The position numbers and the translations under genes are program-made. A DNA stretch of 50,714 nt from Uliginosibacterium gangwonense. GTDB lineage: Bacteria; Pseudomonadota; Gammaproteobacteria; Burkholderiales; Rhodocyclaceae. Shown here one piece after another: positions 15,623-23,440 of the stretch (within the stretch, counting starts at the first letter, position 1; every line of letters starts with the position of its first letter). The notes under the pieces are model-generated. The model had not been told where the DNA came from, searched no databases, and was given only the letters and a program-made list of their open reading frames with translations. The DNA lies in assembly GCA_020723855.1 (NCBI GenBank), contig DYIB01000008.1:1-50714 (forward strand). Reading direction: 5' to 3'.

Positions 15623-16054
15623 ATGAGCCTGAATATCCTTCTCGCGGTGGACGGCTCCGAGCACTCGCTGCGCGCCGTCCGTGGGCTGATCGAGTATGCG
15701 CGGGAGCTGCGTGAGGCGCCCCGGATCCAATTGCTCTTCGTTCACCCGCCGGTGCCGATCGCCTTCGCCACCCAGCATGTGAGCCAGGAGGTCCTCGACA
15801 GGTATTACCGCGACGAGGGCGAGGCAGCGCTGCGGCAGGCCGCGGCCGCCCTCGGCGAGGCCAGGCTGCCTTTCGTGAGCCACATCCACGTGGGGCCGCC
15901 GGCCGAGACCATCGTCAAGCTGGCCGGCGACTTCAACTGTCGGCTGATCTGCCTCGGCAGCCACGGCCGCGGCGCCCTGGCCAACGCCATGGTCGGCTCC
16001 GTGGCGGCCAAAGTGCTCCATCTCGCCCGCCTGCCGGTCCTGCTGTTCAAGTAG
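15623..16054 (+). CDS. universal stress protein (UspA family)
   Basis: 143 residues starting MSLNILLAVDGSEHSLRAV, with the ATP-binding C-terminal motif GSHGRGALANAMVGSVAAKVL (GxxGxxxxxxxGS type). It sits between the SafE-like gene and the rhodanese gene, in a block of copper and low-oxygen functions. There is no Shine-Dalgarno sequence before the ATG; a TACAAT just upstream suggests leaderless transcription or, alternatively, read-through from the gene before. Only distantly similar to the stress protein at 3084-3527. Confidence 0.92.
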   Translation: MSLNILLAVDGSEHSLRAVRGLIEYARELREAPRIQLLFVHPPVPIAFATQHVSQEVLDRYYRDEGEAALRQAAAALGEARLPFVSHIHVGPPAETIVKLAGDFNCRLICLGSHGRGALANAMVGSVAAKVLHLARLPVLLFK

Positions 16055-16095
16055 GACCCGGGGCATCGCTGCGGCAAGTGGTTTCTGGGATAATT

Positions 16096-16113
16096 AGCAA
16101 CCACTTATTTGCT
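16096..16113. promoter_or_regulatory. short inverted repeat before the rhodanese gene
   Basis: AGCAA at 16096-16100 and TTGCT at 16109-16113 separated by 8 bases, just downstream of a GATAAT (16089-16094) that could be a -10. The position would overlap the transcription start, as an operator would. No regulator can be named. Confidence 0.25.
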
Positions 16114-16129
16114 GATACAGGAGTTTCCC

Positions 16130-16513
16130 ATGGCGACGACCGCTCATGAGCTGGTGCTCGAGGCCAAGTCCCAGATCAAGGAAGTGACGTGCGAGGAGGC
16201 GGCCGCCCTGCTCGAGCAGGGTGCGCTGGCCCTGGACGTGCGCGAGCCCGAGGAGTATGCCGCCGGCCACGTGCCGGGCGCGCTCAACATTCCGCGCGGC
16301 CTGCTGGAGTTCAAGATCGCCGGGGAGCCCCGGTTGCAGGATCGCGCGCGCCCGGTTCTGGTCTATTGCAAGACCAGCGGGCGCGCTGCCCTGTCCGCCG
16401 TGCAGTTGCAGCGCATGGGCTTCCGCAACGTCGTGTCCCTGGCCGGAGGGTTCGACCTGTGGGCGGCGGAGAGCCTGCCGGTGGTCAAGCCCCAGCCCAT
16501 CGATTTCGAGTGA
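16130..16513 (+). CDS. rhodanese-like domain protein
   Basis: 127 residues, a single rhodanese domain. ALDVREPEEYAAGHVPGALNIPRG is the typical N-terminal signature, and the active-site loop is CKTSGR with catalytic C80 in VLVYCKTSGRAAL. Likely a sulfurtransferase for cytoplasmic sulfur or thiol chemistry; the acceptor is unknown. No signal peptide is visible. The ATG at 16130 is chosen over 16109 because AGGAG lies 5-6 bases upstream. The copper ATPase gene begins 10 bases after its stop, so the two are probably co-transcribed. Confidence 0.93.
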   Translation: MATTAHELVLEAKSQIKEVTCEEAAALLEQGALALDVREPEEYAAGHVPGALNIPRGLLEFKIAGEPRLQDRARPVLVYCKTSGRAALSAVQLQRMGFRNVVSLAGGFDLWAAESLPVVKPQPIDFE

Positions 16514-16523
16514 GTCTTTGCCC

Positions 16524-18704
16524 GTGACTGCGGACGGCAAGTCGATCCTGGAACTGCCCATCGAGGGCATGACCTGCGCTGCCTGCGCCACGCGCATCGA
16601 GAAGGTGCTGAACCGCCTGCCGGGGGTGTCGGCCCAAGTGAACTTCGCTGCGGAGAAGGCCAGCGTGCGCTACGCGCCGGGGCTGGCGAGCGTCGAGGAC
16701 ATGGTGGCGGCGGTGCGCAAGGCGGGCTACGAGGCGCGCCCGTCCGACGCGCTCACCCGCGGGGAGGAGAAGGCGCGCAAGGAGGCCCAGTATCGGGCGG
16801 AGCTCAAGCGCTTCTGGATCTCCGTGGTCCTCACCCTGCCGCTGCTGGCCCAGATGGGCGCCATGGCGGGCGGCGCCCACCAGGACCTGCTGCCGCGCTG
16901 GCTGCAACTGGCCCTGGCCACCCCCGTGCAGTTCTGGATCGGCTGGCGCTTCTACATCGGCGCCTATCACGCCCTGCGCGGCGGCGCGGGCAACATGGAC
17001 GTGCTGATCGCCCTGGGTACCACCATGGCCTACGGCTTCAGCTTCGTCGTCACGGTGCTGGGCCTGCAGCACCAGCATGTGTATTTCGAAGCCTCGGCCG
17101 CCATCATCACCCTGGTGCTGATGGGCAAGCTGCTGGAGGCGCGCGCCAAGGCCAAGACCTCGGCCGCCATCGAGGCTCTCATTCGGCTCCAGCCCCAGAC
17201 GGCGCGGGTGGAGCGCGACGGGGTGGTGAGGGAGGTGCCCGTGGACCAACTCCATCCCGGCGACATTTTCCTGGTGCGCGCCGGCGAGAGCGTGCCGGTG
17301 GACGGAGAGGTGGTAGAGGGCGCCTCCAGCGTCAATGAGGCCATGCTCACGGGCGAGAGCCTGCCGCGCGCCAAGGCGCCCGGCGCCAAGGTGTTCGCCG
17401 CCACCGTGAATGGCGACGGCCTGCTCAAGTGCCGTGCCACGGGCGTGGGCAGCCACACCCTGCTGGCGGGCATCATCCGCATGGTGGAGCAGGCCCAGGG
17501 GTCGAAGGCGCCGGTGCAGCGCCTGGCCGATCGCATCTCCGGCATCTTCGTGCCGGTGGTGACGGCCGTCGCGCTGCTCACCTTCCTGCTGTGGTGGGCC
17601 CTGGCCGGGGATTTCACCGCCGCCCTGGTCAATGCCGTGGCGGTGCTGGTCATCGCCTGCCCCTGCGCCTTGGGCCTGGCCACGCCCACGGCCATCATGG
17701 TGGGCACCGGGCGGGGCGCGGCGGCGGGCATCCTGGTGAAGAACGCCCAGGCCCTGGAACTGGCGGAAAAGGTGAGGGTGCTGGCGGTGGACAAGACCGG
17801 CACCCTCACCCTGGGCCAGCCGGTGGTGACCGACGTGGTGCCGGCCTACGCCACCGCGGCGGAAACCCTGCGCGTGGCGGCGAGCCTGGAACAGGGTTCG
17901 ACCCATCCCCTGGGGGCGGCGATCCTCGCCCGGGCGGCGGAAATGGGCCTGTCCTTATCGCCGCCGGCGGATTTCCAGTCCCTGGCGGGCAAGGGGCTGG
18001 CGGGCCTGGTGGACGGCATCGCCTGCCACCTGGGCTCGCCCGCTTATCTGGCGGGCGAGGGCATCGAGCTGCCGTACGCCGAACTGGAGGCCCTGCAGCA
18101 GCAGGGCAAGACGGTGGTGGGCGTGGCGCGGGCGGGTACGCTGCTGGGCCTGATCGCCATCGCCGACCCGCTGCGTCCCACTTCGCGCGCGGCCATCGGG
18201 CGGCTGGTGCGCAAGGGCATCGAGGTGGTGATGCTCACCGGCGACAACCGCGCCACGGCAGCGGCCATCGCGCGCCAGGTGGGCATCGAGCGCTTCGAGG
18301 CCGAAGTGCTGCCCCAGGACAAGGCGCACGCGGTCACCCGCCTGAAGCAGGGCGGGCGCCTGGTGGGCATGGCGGGGGACGGCATCAACGACGCGCCGGC
18401 CCTGGCGGCGGCGGACGTGTCCTTCGCCATGGGCGCCGGCACCGACGTGGCCATGGAAGCTGCCGATGTGACCCTCATGAAGGACGATCTGGGCTCCGTG
18501 GCCGACGCCGTGGACCTGTCCCGGGCCACCCTGTCCAAGATCCGCCAGAACCTGTTCTTCGCCTTCGTCTATAACGTGCTGGGCATCCCGCTGGCGGCGC
18601 TGGGCTATCTCAACCCGGTCATCGCCGGCGCCGCCATGGCCCTCAGCTCCGTGTCGGTGGTGAGCAACTCCCTGCTGCTGCGGCGCTGGCGGCCGGGACG
18701 CTAA
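16524..18704 (+). CDS. copA: copper-translocating P1B-type ATPase
   Basis: 726 residues starting at GTG. One N-terminal HMA domain with GMTCAAC (C18, C21); CPC metal-transport motif at about 379-381 (IACPCALGLATPT); DKTGTLT phosphorylation motif with D423; STHPLG (HP motif); and GDGINDAP near 618-625. This is Cu(I)-ATPase, moving copper from cytoplasm to periplasm for detoxification or cuproenzyme supply. The NMDVLIALGTTMAYG helix pattern is CopA-like rather than CcoI/FixI-like, although cco genes are 14 kb upstream. A TTG at 16518 is an alternative start. The chaperone gene follows after 17 bases. Confidence 0.93.
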   Translation: MTADGKSILELPIEGMTCAACATRIEKVLNRLPGVSAQVNFAAEKASVRYAPGLASVEDMVAAVRKAGYEARPSDALTRGEEKARKEAQYRAELKRFWISVVLTLPLLAQMGAMAGGAHQDLLPRWLQLALATPVQFWIGWRFYIGAYHALRGGAGNMDVLIALGTTMAYGFSFVVTVLGLQHQHVYFEASAAIITLVLMGKLLEARAKAKTSAAIEALIRLQPQTARVERDGVVREVPVDQLHPGDIFLVRAGESVPVDGEVVEGASSVNEAMLTGESLPRAKAPGAKVFAATVNGDGLLKCRATGVGSHTLLAGIIRMVEQAQGSKAPVQRLADRISGIFVPVVTAVALLTFLLWWALAGDFTAALVNAVAVLVIACPCALGLATPTAIMVGTGRGAAAGILVKNAQALELAEKVRVLAVDKTGTLTLGQPVVTDVVPAYATAAETLRVAASLEQGSTHPLGAAILARAAEMGLSLSPPADFQSLAGKGLAGLVDGIACHLGSPAYLAGEGIELPYAELEALQQQGKTVVGVARAGTLLGLIAIADPLRPTSRAAIGRLVRKGIEVVMLTGDNRATAAAIARQVGIERFEAEVLPQDKAHAVTRLKQGGRLVGMAGDGINDAPALAAADVSFAMGAGTDVAMEAADVTLMKDDLGSVADAVDLSRATLSKIRQNLFFAFVYNVLGIPLAALGYLNPVIAGAAMALSSVSVVSNSLLLRRWRPGR

Positions 18705-18721
18705 TTCACCAAGGAGCGCAT

Positions 18722-18934
18722 ATGCAAACCGAATCGACTGTTCTCAAGGTAAGCGGCATGACCTGCCAGGGCTGCGTCAACAGCGTCACCAAGGTGCTGG
18801 AGGGGCTGCCCGGAGTGGCCCGGGTGACGGTGTCCCTGGACAAGGGCGAGGCGCGCGTCGATTACGACGGCACCCGGGTCAGCCGGGAGGACATGAAGCG
18901 CGTGGTGGACGAGGCCGGCTTCGAGGCGGCGTAG
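18722..18934 (+). CDS. copZ: HMA-domain copper chaperone
   Basis: 70 residues, a single heavy-metal-associated domain with the binding motif GMTCQGC (C15, C18) and the usual beta-alpha-beta-beta-alpha-beta pattern ending VVDEAGFEAA. CopZ-type proteins carry Cu(I) to CopA. It lies 17 bases after the copper ATPase with AAGGAG at 18712-18717, so it is in the same unit. Its 3' end is antisense to a doubtful short minus-strand reading frame. Confidence 0.92.
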   Translation: MQTESTVLKVSGMTCQGCVNSVTKVLEGLPGVARVTVSLDKGEARVDYDGTRVSREDMKRVVDEAGFEAA

Positions 18935-19050
18935 GCGCTCTTGCGCGACGAGGCGCGTGCTCCCGGACGTCGTCGGGCTGCCGACTGGGCAAATGCAGCG
19001 GCCGGCAGCGGCGCGGCCGCCACGGCGAGGGCGATTCGTCGTGGTTGCAA
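18862..19050 (-). pseudogene. possible remnant of a secreted-protein gene after the TonB-dependent receptor
   Basis: 62 codons from a TTG at 19050. AGGAG lies 5 bases upstream, and the first about 20 residues (QPRRIALAVAAAPLPAAAFA, followed by Q) look like a Sec signal peptide with an AFA cleavage site. After about residue 25 the sequence becomes Arg/Ser/Ala-rich and runs antisense into copZ, so any mature domain is missing. It may be a decayed last gene of the iron operon, or chance. Low confidence. Confidence 0.22.
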
Positions 19051-19069
19051 GATTTCTCCTGTTGGGTGC

Positions 19070-19105
19070 GCGGCGGGCGCGGGCCTTGCCGGCCCCGCCC
19101 GCCGC
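19070..19105 (-). terminator. GC-rich hairpin at the end of the iron operon
   Basis: Imperfect inverted repeat of about 15 bases per arm (19070-19085 and 19091-19105) with a TTGCC-like loop, placed 8 bases after the receptor stop on the minus strand and between convergent units. No T-run. Probably the operon end, or a break before the doubtful reading frame downstream. Confidence 0.45.
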
Positions 19106-19112
19106 AGGTCCG

Positions 19113-21227
19113 TCAGAACGCGTACTTCAAGCCTGCCTGGACCAGACGGGGCATGCCCACCTGGATGCCGCGCGTGCGATCGACGATATAAGTCTTGTCG
19201 GCGAGATTCTTCATCGTCAGGAACAGCGTCGTCCTGTACGGCTGCAAGTGGTAGTTGAGCGCCGCGTTCCAGATCGTGTAAGCGGCGATCTTGCCCACCT
19301 GGCCGTTGCCGTTGGCGGGCGCCGACTCGGTGTTGGCGAAGTCGGAGTACATGTCGCCCACATAGACTGCCTCCAACTGCGCGTCCCACCCGGCCTTGGC
19401 ATAGCCCAGGCCGGCGGTGAACTGCTGCTTCGGCGCGTAGGGCAGGCGCTTGCCGGCGGCGCTGCCCGCAACCAGTGCGCCGCCCACCACTTGCCGGAAC
19501 GGCGTGACCTGTTTCGCCGTCGGCAGCCAGGTGTAGGCGGCCCGTACCGACCAGCCGCCGGCCAGTCCCGCCTTGCCGGACAGTTCGAGCCCTTGGTACA
19601 AGGTTTCGCCCTCGGCCAGAGGCGTGCTGCCGCCGGCGATCGAGCCGACGGCGATCTGGCGCTTGAAGTCATTGCGGAACAGGGTCGCCTGCAGGTTGGT
19701 CGCGGCCGTCGGCTCGGCGCGCACGCCCAGCTCCCAGTTGGTGGACAGCTCGGGGCCGACCTCGGTGCTGGTGCCCGTGCCGGAGATGACGTCCTCGGTG
19801 CGCGGCGGCGCGAAGCCGCGATGCACGCCGGCGAGCACCGTCAGGGTCTTCACGGGACTGTAGGTGGCCCCCAGGCTCGGGATCCACTCGCTCAGGCTGT
19901 CCGAGCCGGTGGCGCCGGTGAGCTGGTCGGTGCGCGAGCTGTTGATGCGCTCGAAGCGCAGTCCGGGCGTGAGCGTCCATGACCCGAGCAGGAAGCGGTT
20001 TTGGGCGAACGCCGAGTAAGCGTCGGTTTCGCGCAGGCTGCGCTCGACGGTCGTGCCGCTGCGGGCGGTCGGCGAGGTGCCATTCACCTGCTGGCGCTTC
20101 TGGGTTTCGAAGTGCGCCTTCACCCCCGCTTCCAACTCGCTCTTCACGCCGAATGCATTGTGAGTGAGGCGCAGGCGCGGCTCTATGCCCCAGGTGTAGT
20201 ACTGGCGCAGCCGCCCCTGCACCGAATTGCAGCCATCCGGATCGACCGCGACGCCATTGGCGCGGGCGGTCACGAAGCCGGCGCCGCACTGGCTGTCGGT
20301 GGTGGTGCTGGACTGGCGCCACCAGTCGCGGTCGAAACTGGAGAAGTAGAGGTTGGTGATCAACAGGGCATCGCCGCCGAGCTGCCACTCGTGGGTGGCC
20401 GAGGCGCCCCAGCGCTCGATGTCGAACTTGTCGTTCTTGAAGGGGTTGTAGCGGGCGCCGAAGTTGCGGAACTCGGCGTCGGTGAGGCCGCTGTAGGTGA
20501 CGGTCGAGTCCTCGGTGAAGTAGCTGGCGCGCACGGTGAGCGCCTGCTTGGCGCCGAGACCGAACACCGCCTTGAAGTTGAGGTCGTTGAGCGCGGTTTC
20601 GATGTTGTCGCGGGCGCCGTCGCCCTGCTTGCGCGTGTAGTCGAGCAGCATGCCCTTGCCGCCCACCTGCACCTTGCCGTTGAAATAGTCCCGGTTGCCG
20701 GCGGCGGCGGAGACGAAACCGCCGAACTTCTGCGGCGGCGTCGGCGTGATGTAGTTGATGACGCCGCCGATGGTTTGCGGCCCGAACAGGATCTGGCCGG
20801 CGCCCTTGAGCACTTCGATGCGTTCGAAGCGGTCGATGGGCGGATGGTAATAGCTGGCGTTGTCGCCATAGGGCGCATAGGCGAGCGGGATGCCGTCCTC
20901 CAGCAGGGTGACCTTGGTCGAGCGCGTCGGGTTGAGGCCGCGGATGCCGATGTTGGGCCGCAGGCCCAGACCCTCCTCGTCCCGTGCCGTCACGCCGGGC
21001 ACCTTGCGCAGCGCTTCGTTGGCGGTGAATACGCGGCTCGTTTCCAGGGTCTGCTGGTCCACGATCTCGCCGCTGCCGGGGATCTCCGACAGCTTTTCCG
21101 GCGAGCCGATGACATCGATGCGCGGCATGACCACGCCGTTATCCTGTTGCGCCGCCGCCAGCGGCGCATAGGCGGCGAAGATCGCCAGCGCCAGGGGACG
21201 CAGGGCATTATGCTTGTTGAGTGACAT
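19113..21227 (-). CDS. TonB-dependent receptor, FecA-like siderophore/iron-chelate receptor
   Basis: 704 residues. Signal peptide MSLNKHNALRPLALAIFAAY ending at AAAQ; plug domain with GIRGLNPTRSTKVTLLEDGI, PLAYAPYGDNASYYHPP, RIEVLKGAGQILFGPQTIGG; then a long beta barrel ending in VGMPRLVQAGLKYAF, with the aromatic C-terminal residue of outer-membrane proteins. The plug resembles FecA (ferric dicitrate). No long N-terminal signalling domain is seen, so sigma/anti-sigma control is not expected. The ATG at 21227 has GGAGA upstream; the earlier in-frame region overlaps nothing useful. Last complete gene of the TonB/ExbBD/Ftr-like operon. The natural ligand cannot be read from the sequence. Confidence 0.93.
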   Translation of the reverse strand: MSLNKHNALRPLALAIFAAYAPLAAAQQDNGVVMPRIDVIGSPEKLSEIPGSGEIVDQQTLETSRVFTANEALRKVPGVTARDEEGLGLRPNIGIRGLNPTRSTKVTLLEDGIPLAYAPYGDNASYYHPPIDRFERIEVLKGAGQILFGPQTIGGVINYITPTPPQKFGGFVSAAAGNRDYFNGKVQVGGKGMLLDYTRKQGDGARDNIETALNDLNFKAVFGLGAKQALTVRASYFTEDSTVTYSGLTDAEFRNFGARYNPFKNDKFDIERWGASATHEWQLGGDALLITNLYFSSFDRDWWRQSSTTTDSQCGAGFVTARANGVAVDPDGCNSVQGRLRQYYTWGIEPRLRLTHNAFGVKSELEAGVKAHFETQKRQQVNGTSPTARSGTTVERSLRETDAYSAFAQNRFLLGSWTLTPGLRFERINSSRTDQLTGATGSDSLSEWIPSLGATYSPVKTLTVLAGVHRGFAPPRTEDVISGTGTSTEVGPELSTNWELGVRAEPTAATNLQATLFRNDFKRQIAVGSIAGGSTPLAEGETLYQGLELSGKAGLAGGWSVRAAYTWLPTAKQVTPFRQVVGGALVAGSAAGKRLPYAPKQQFTAGLGYAKAGWDAQLEAVYVGDMYSDFANTESAPANGNGQVGKIAAYTIWNAALNYHLQPYRTTLFLTMKNLADKTYIVDRTRGIQVGMPRLVQAGLKYAF

Positions 21228-21334
21228 GAGATGTCTCCAGTAGGAAGGGAAGGAACGGCTGGCTGGACGCGAGCGGGCGGCCTGGCTGGCTGATGAAAGA
21301 AACCGGTCGAGGCTTGCCGGCTCGGAGCGGATCT

Positions 21335-21754
21335 TCATCTGCTCTCGGGCACGGTGACGAAGCCCATGCGGGCGATCCCGGCGTTCTGGGCCGCCGCCAT
21401 GATCTCGGCCAGGCGCTCGTAGCGCGTGGTGCGGTCGGCGCGCAGGTGCAGTTCGGGCTGGGGTGCGAGGAGCGCCGCCTCGTGCAGGCGCAGCTGGAAC
21501 TCCTCGTCGCCGATGAGGCGGTCGTTCCAGTAGAGGTCGCCGTCGGCATTCACGGCCAGGTGCACGGCCTCGCGCTTCTCCTGCAGGGGCGCGGCGCTGG
21601 CCCGGGGCAGGTCGATGTGGACCGCGTGGGTGAACAGGGGCGCGGTGATCATGAAGATCGCCAGCAGTACCAGCATCACGTCCACCAGGGGCGTGGTGTT
21701 GATCTCGCTCATGAGGGGTTGCGCCCCCTCCTGCTGGAAGCCGCCGAAGGCCAT
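21335..21754 (-). CDS. exbD: biopolymer transport protein ExbD
   Basis: 139 residues: short cytoplasmic N-terminus with MSEINTTPLVDVMLVLLAIF, whose Asp in the single membrane helix is the proton-path residue of ExbD/TolR proteins, then a periplasmic domain ending GIARMGFVTVPE. Part of the inner-membrane motor that energises TonB. Its ATG overlaps the exbB stop (ATGA), so translation is coupled. The N-terminus from 21754 has an insert FGGFQQEGAQPL before the conserved motif; an internal ATG (MSEINT) is another possible start. Confidence 0.94.
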   Translation of the reverse strand: MAFGGFQQEGAQPLMSEINTTPLVDVMLVLLAIFMITAPLFTHAVHIDLPRASAAPLQEKREAVHLAVNADGDLYWNDRLIGDEEFQLRLHEAALLAPQPELHLRADRTTRYERLAEIMAAAQNAGIARMGFVTVPESR

Positions 21755-22488
21755 CACGCCGCCCCTTGCATACGCAGATGGGCCGTCACCGTGGCCGCGG
21801 GCTGCAAGCGCGCGCCGGTGGTGAGATAGGCGTGCAGGTCGTGGGCGAAGGCGTCCAGCTCCGCCAGCAGCACCCGGTTGGCGCGGGTCAGCGCGTTGTA
21901 GGCGAGCACCGCGGGAATGGCCACGGCCAGCCCCAGGGCGGTCATGATCAGCGCCTCGCCCACAGGCCCGGTGATCTGCTGCAGGTTGGCCTGTCCGCCG
22001 GCGCCGATGCGGACGAGCGCGTGGTAGATGCCCCACACGGTACCGAACAGGCCGACGAAGGGTGCCGTGGCTCCGATGGAGGCGAGCGCCGTGAGGCTAC
22101 CTTCCAGGCGCGCCGTGCTGCGGCCGATGCTCTGGCGCAGCGCCCGGGTGAGGAATTCGCTGCGGTCCAGGGCGCTGCCCAGGGCCGCGGGGTTCGCTGC
22201 CTGTTGTTCGAAGTGGCTGGCCGCCTGCAGCCCCTGGGCCGCCAGGGCGGTGAGCGGGCTGGCGGGAGCGCGCGCCGCCAGCAGGGCTACCGCCTCGGGC
22301 AGGCTGGTGGCGGCCCAGAAGGCATCCAGGGCACCGGCGGCGCGCCGGATGCGCAGGTGCTGCCAGGCCTTGGCTAGGATGACGTACCAGGTGACGATGG
22401 ACATGAGCAGCAGGCCGATGGCGACGCCGTGGGAGATGGCGTCGCCCTGCTGCCACAGGTGGGCGAGGCTGAATTCGGTGGTGGACAT
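21754..22488 (-). CDS. exbB: biopolymer transport protein ExbB (MotA/TolQ/ExbB family)
   Basis: 244 residues with three membrane segments: one near residues 16-38 and two later (GATAPFVGLFGTVWGIYHAL, then TALGLAVAIPAVLAYNAL), the usual ExbB pattern. It forms the pentameric motor ring with ExbD. The ATG at 22488 (MSTTEFSLAHLWQQGD) is preferred to an upstream extension into tonB. It begins 2 bases after the tonB stop and overlaps exbD by 1 base at the stop, all one transcript. Confidence 0.94.
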   Translation of the reverse strand: MSTTEFSLAHLWQQGDAISHGVAIGLLLMSIVTWYVILAKAWQHLRIRRAAGALDAFWAATSLPEAVALLAARAPASPLTALAAQGLQAASHFEQQAANPAALGSALDRSEFLTRALRQSIGRSTARLEGSLTALASIGATAPFVGLFGTVWGIYHALVRIGAGGQANLQQITGPVGEALIMTALGLAVAIPAVLAYNALTRANRVLLAELDAFAHDLHAYLTTGARLQPAATVTAHLRMQGAA

Positions 22489-22490
22489 GC

Positions 22491-23138
22491 TTAACCCTCC
22501 AGACGGAAATTGATCGGAACGACCACCCAGGCGGCGACCGGCCGGTCGCCTTGGCGGGCCGGCACGAAGCGCCACTTGCGCACGGTCTCCAGGGCCGCCT
22601 CGTCCAGGCGTGGGCTGCCGCTGCTGGACTTGATCTCCACCGCCGTGGGCAGGCCCTCGGTGTTCACATGGACGCGCAACTGCACCTTGCCCTGTTCCCC
22701 CAGGCGCCGGGATAGCGGGGGGTAAGGCGGCGGCGGGTTGCGCAGATAGGCGGCGTCGAAGCGGGCCGCCTCCAGCGGCGCCTCGGCGGCGGCCGGCGCT
22801 GTTGATGGGGCGGGCGCTGGCGCCGCTGCGGCGGGCTGGGGCGCCGCCTCATGGGCGGGGGCGGCGGGCAGCGCGGCGACCGCAGGCTCGGGCTTGGCCG
22901 CTGGCTGCGGCAGCGGCTTCGGCCGCGGCGTGGCCTTGGGCTTGGGGGACGGGGGCGCTTCGGGCTGGGCGACCGGGGGCGCCGGCGGCGCCAGCAGCGC
23001 CACCGTCAGCGGCCGCGGCGGGGTGATGGGCTCGTCAGGGGGGCGGGCCAACGCCACCAGCGCGGCGCCGTGCGCGGCGATGACGGCGGGGAGCAGCCAG
23101 CGGGGAGCACCGGCGTGTGATAACGGGACTGAAGCCAT
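22491..23138 (-). CDS. tonB: energy transducer TonB
   Basis: 215 residues. N-terminal membrane anchor (WLLPAVIAAHGAALVALA), a Pro/Ala/Lys-rich spacer from about 35 to 115 that spans the periplasm, and a C-terminal TonB domain with YPPLSRRLGEQGKVQLRVHV and VRKWRFVPA. It couples ExbBD to the outer-membrane receptor. The ATG at 23138 is chosen; a TTG at 23162 would add 8 residues. About 107 bases separate it from hemP, with no other gene visible there. Dedicated TonB systems beside their receptor are common. Confidence 0.93.
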   Translation of the reverse strand: MASVPLSHAGAPRWLLPAVIAAHGAALVALARPPDEPITPPRPLTVALLAPPAPPVAQPEAPPSPKPKATPRPKPLPQPAAKPEPAVAALPAAPAHEAAPQPAAAAPAPAPSTAPAAAEAPLEAARFDAAYLRNPPPPYPPLSRRLGEQGKVQLRVHVNTEGLPTAVEIKSSSGSPRLDEAALETVRKWRFVPARQGDRPVAAWVVVPINFRLEG

Positions 23139-23245
23139 TTGCTGCGTCTGGTTCCAAAGCAAGGTCTGCTGTTGGCTGGCTGGTCCCGCCGGGACTGGCT
23201 GGCTGTGCTGCAGGTGCCGGCGTGCCGGCGCGTACGATGCTTATG

Positions 23246-23434
23246 TCATTTCATCAAAATCAGCTTGCCGTTGCGCGTTTGGCGCAACGAGTACAGTTCG
23301 CCGCGATGGAGAATGCGGATCTGGTCGCGGCCGCCCAAGAGCGTCTCGCTCGCCACCACGGCCGCCGGAGGCTTGGCGGCGGGCGGCGTGTCGCGGCGGC
23401 GGACAGGCGGAGTGTCTTGTTTGCTCGGGGGCAT
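23246..23434 (-). CDS. hemP: hemin uptake protein HemP
   Basis: 62 residues ending ELYSLRQTRNGKLILMK, the conserved HemP core (L-GG-R-x-I-x-H-x-G-x-x-Y-x-LR-x-T-x-x-GKLIL-K). The N-terminal 30 residues are a Pro/Ala-rich tail. HemP genes are small Fur-regulated genes in haem uptake loci; in some betaproteobacteria HemP acts as an activator of the haem receptor gene. It starts 6 bases after the polyferredoxin stop, within the iron operon, though no haem-transport genes (hmuRSTUV) accompany it here. Confidence 0.88.
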   Translation of the reverse strand: MPPSKQDTPPVRRRDTPPAAKPPAAVVASETLLGGRDQIRILHRGELYSLRQTRNGKLILMK

Positions 23435-23440
23435 GATGCG

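Noticed and set aside
16524-18704. CcoI/FixI-type copper ATPase for cbb3 oxidase
   Set aside because: Helix motif NMDVLIALGTT and general layout match CopA; CcoI relatives carry different helix motifs and lie next to ccoGH.
22800-23000. Tandem repeat or CRISPR-like array in tonB
   Set aside because: The repeated GCGGC/GGCGC pattern is the codon signature of the Pro/Ala/Lys-rich TonB spacer, with no regular repeat-spacer unit.
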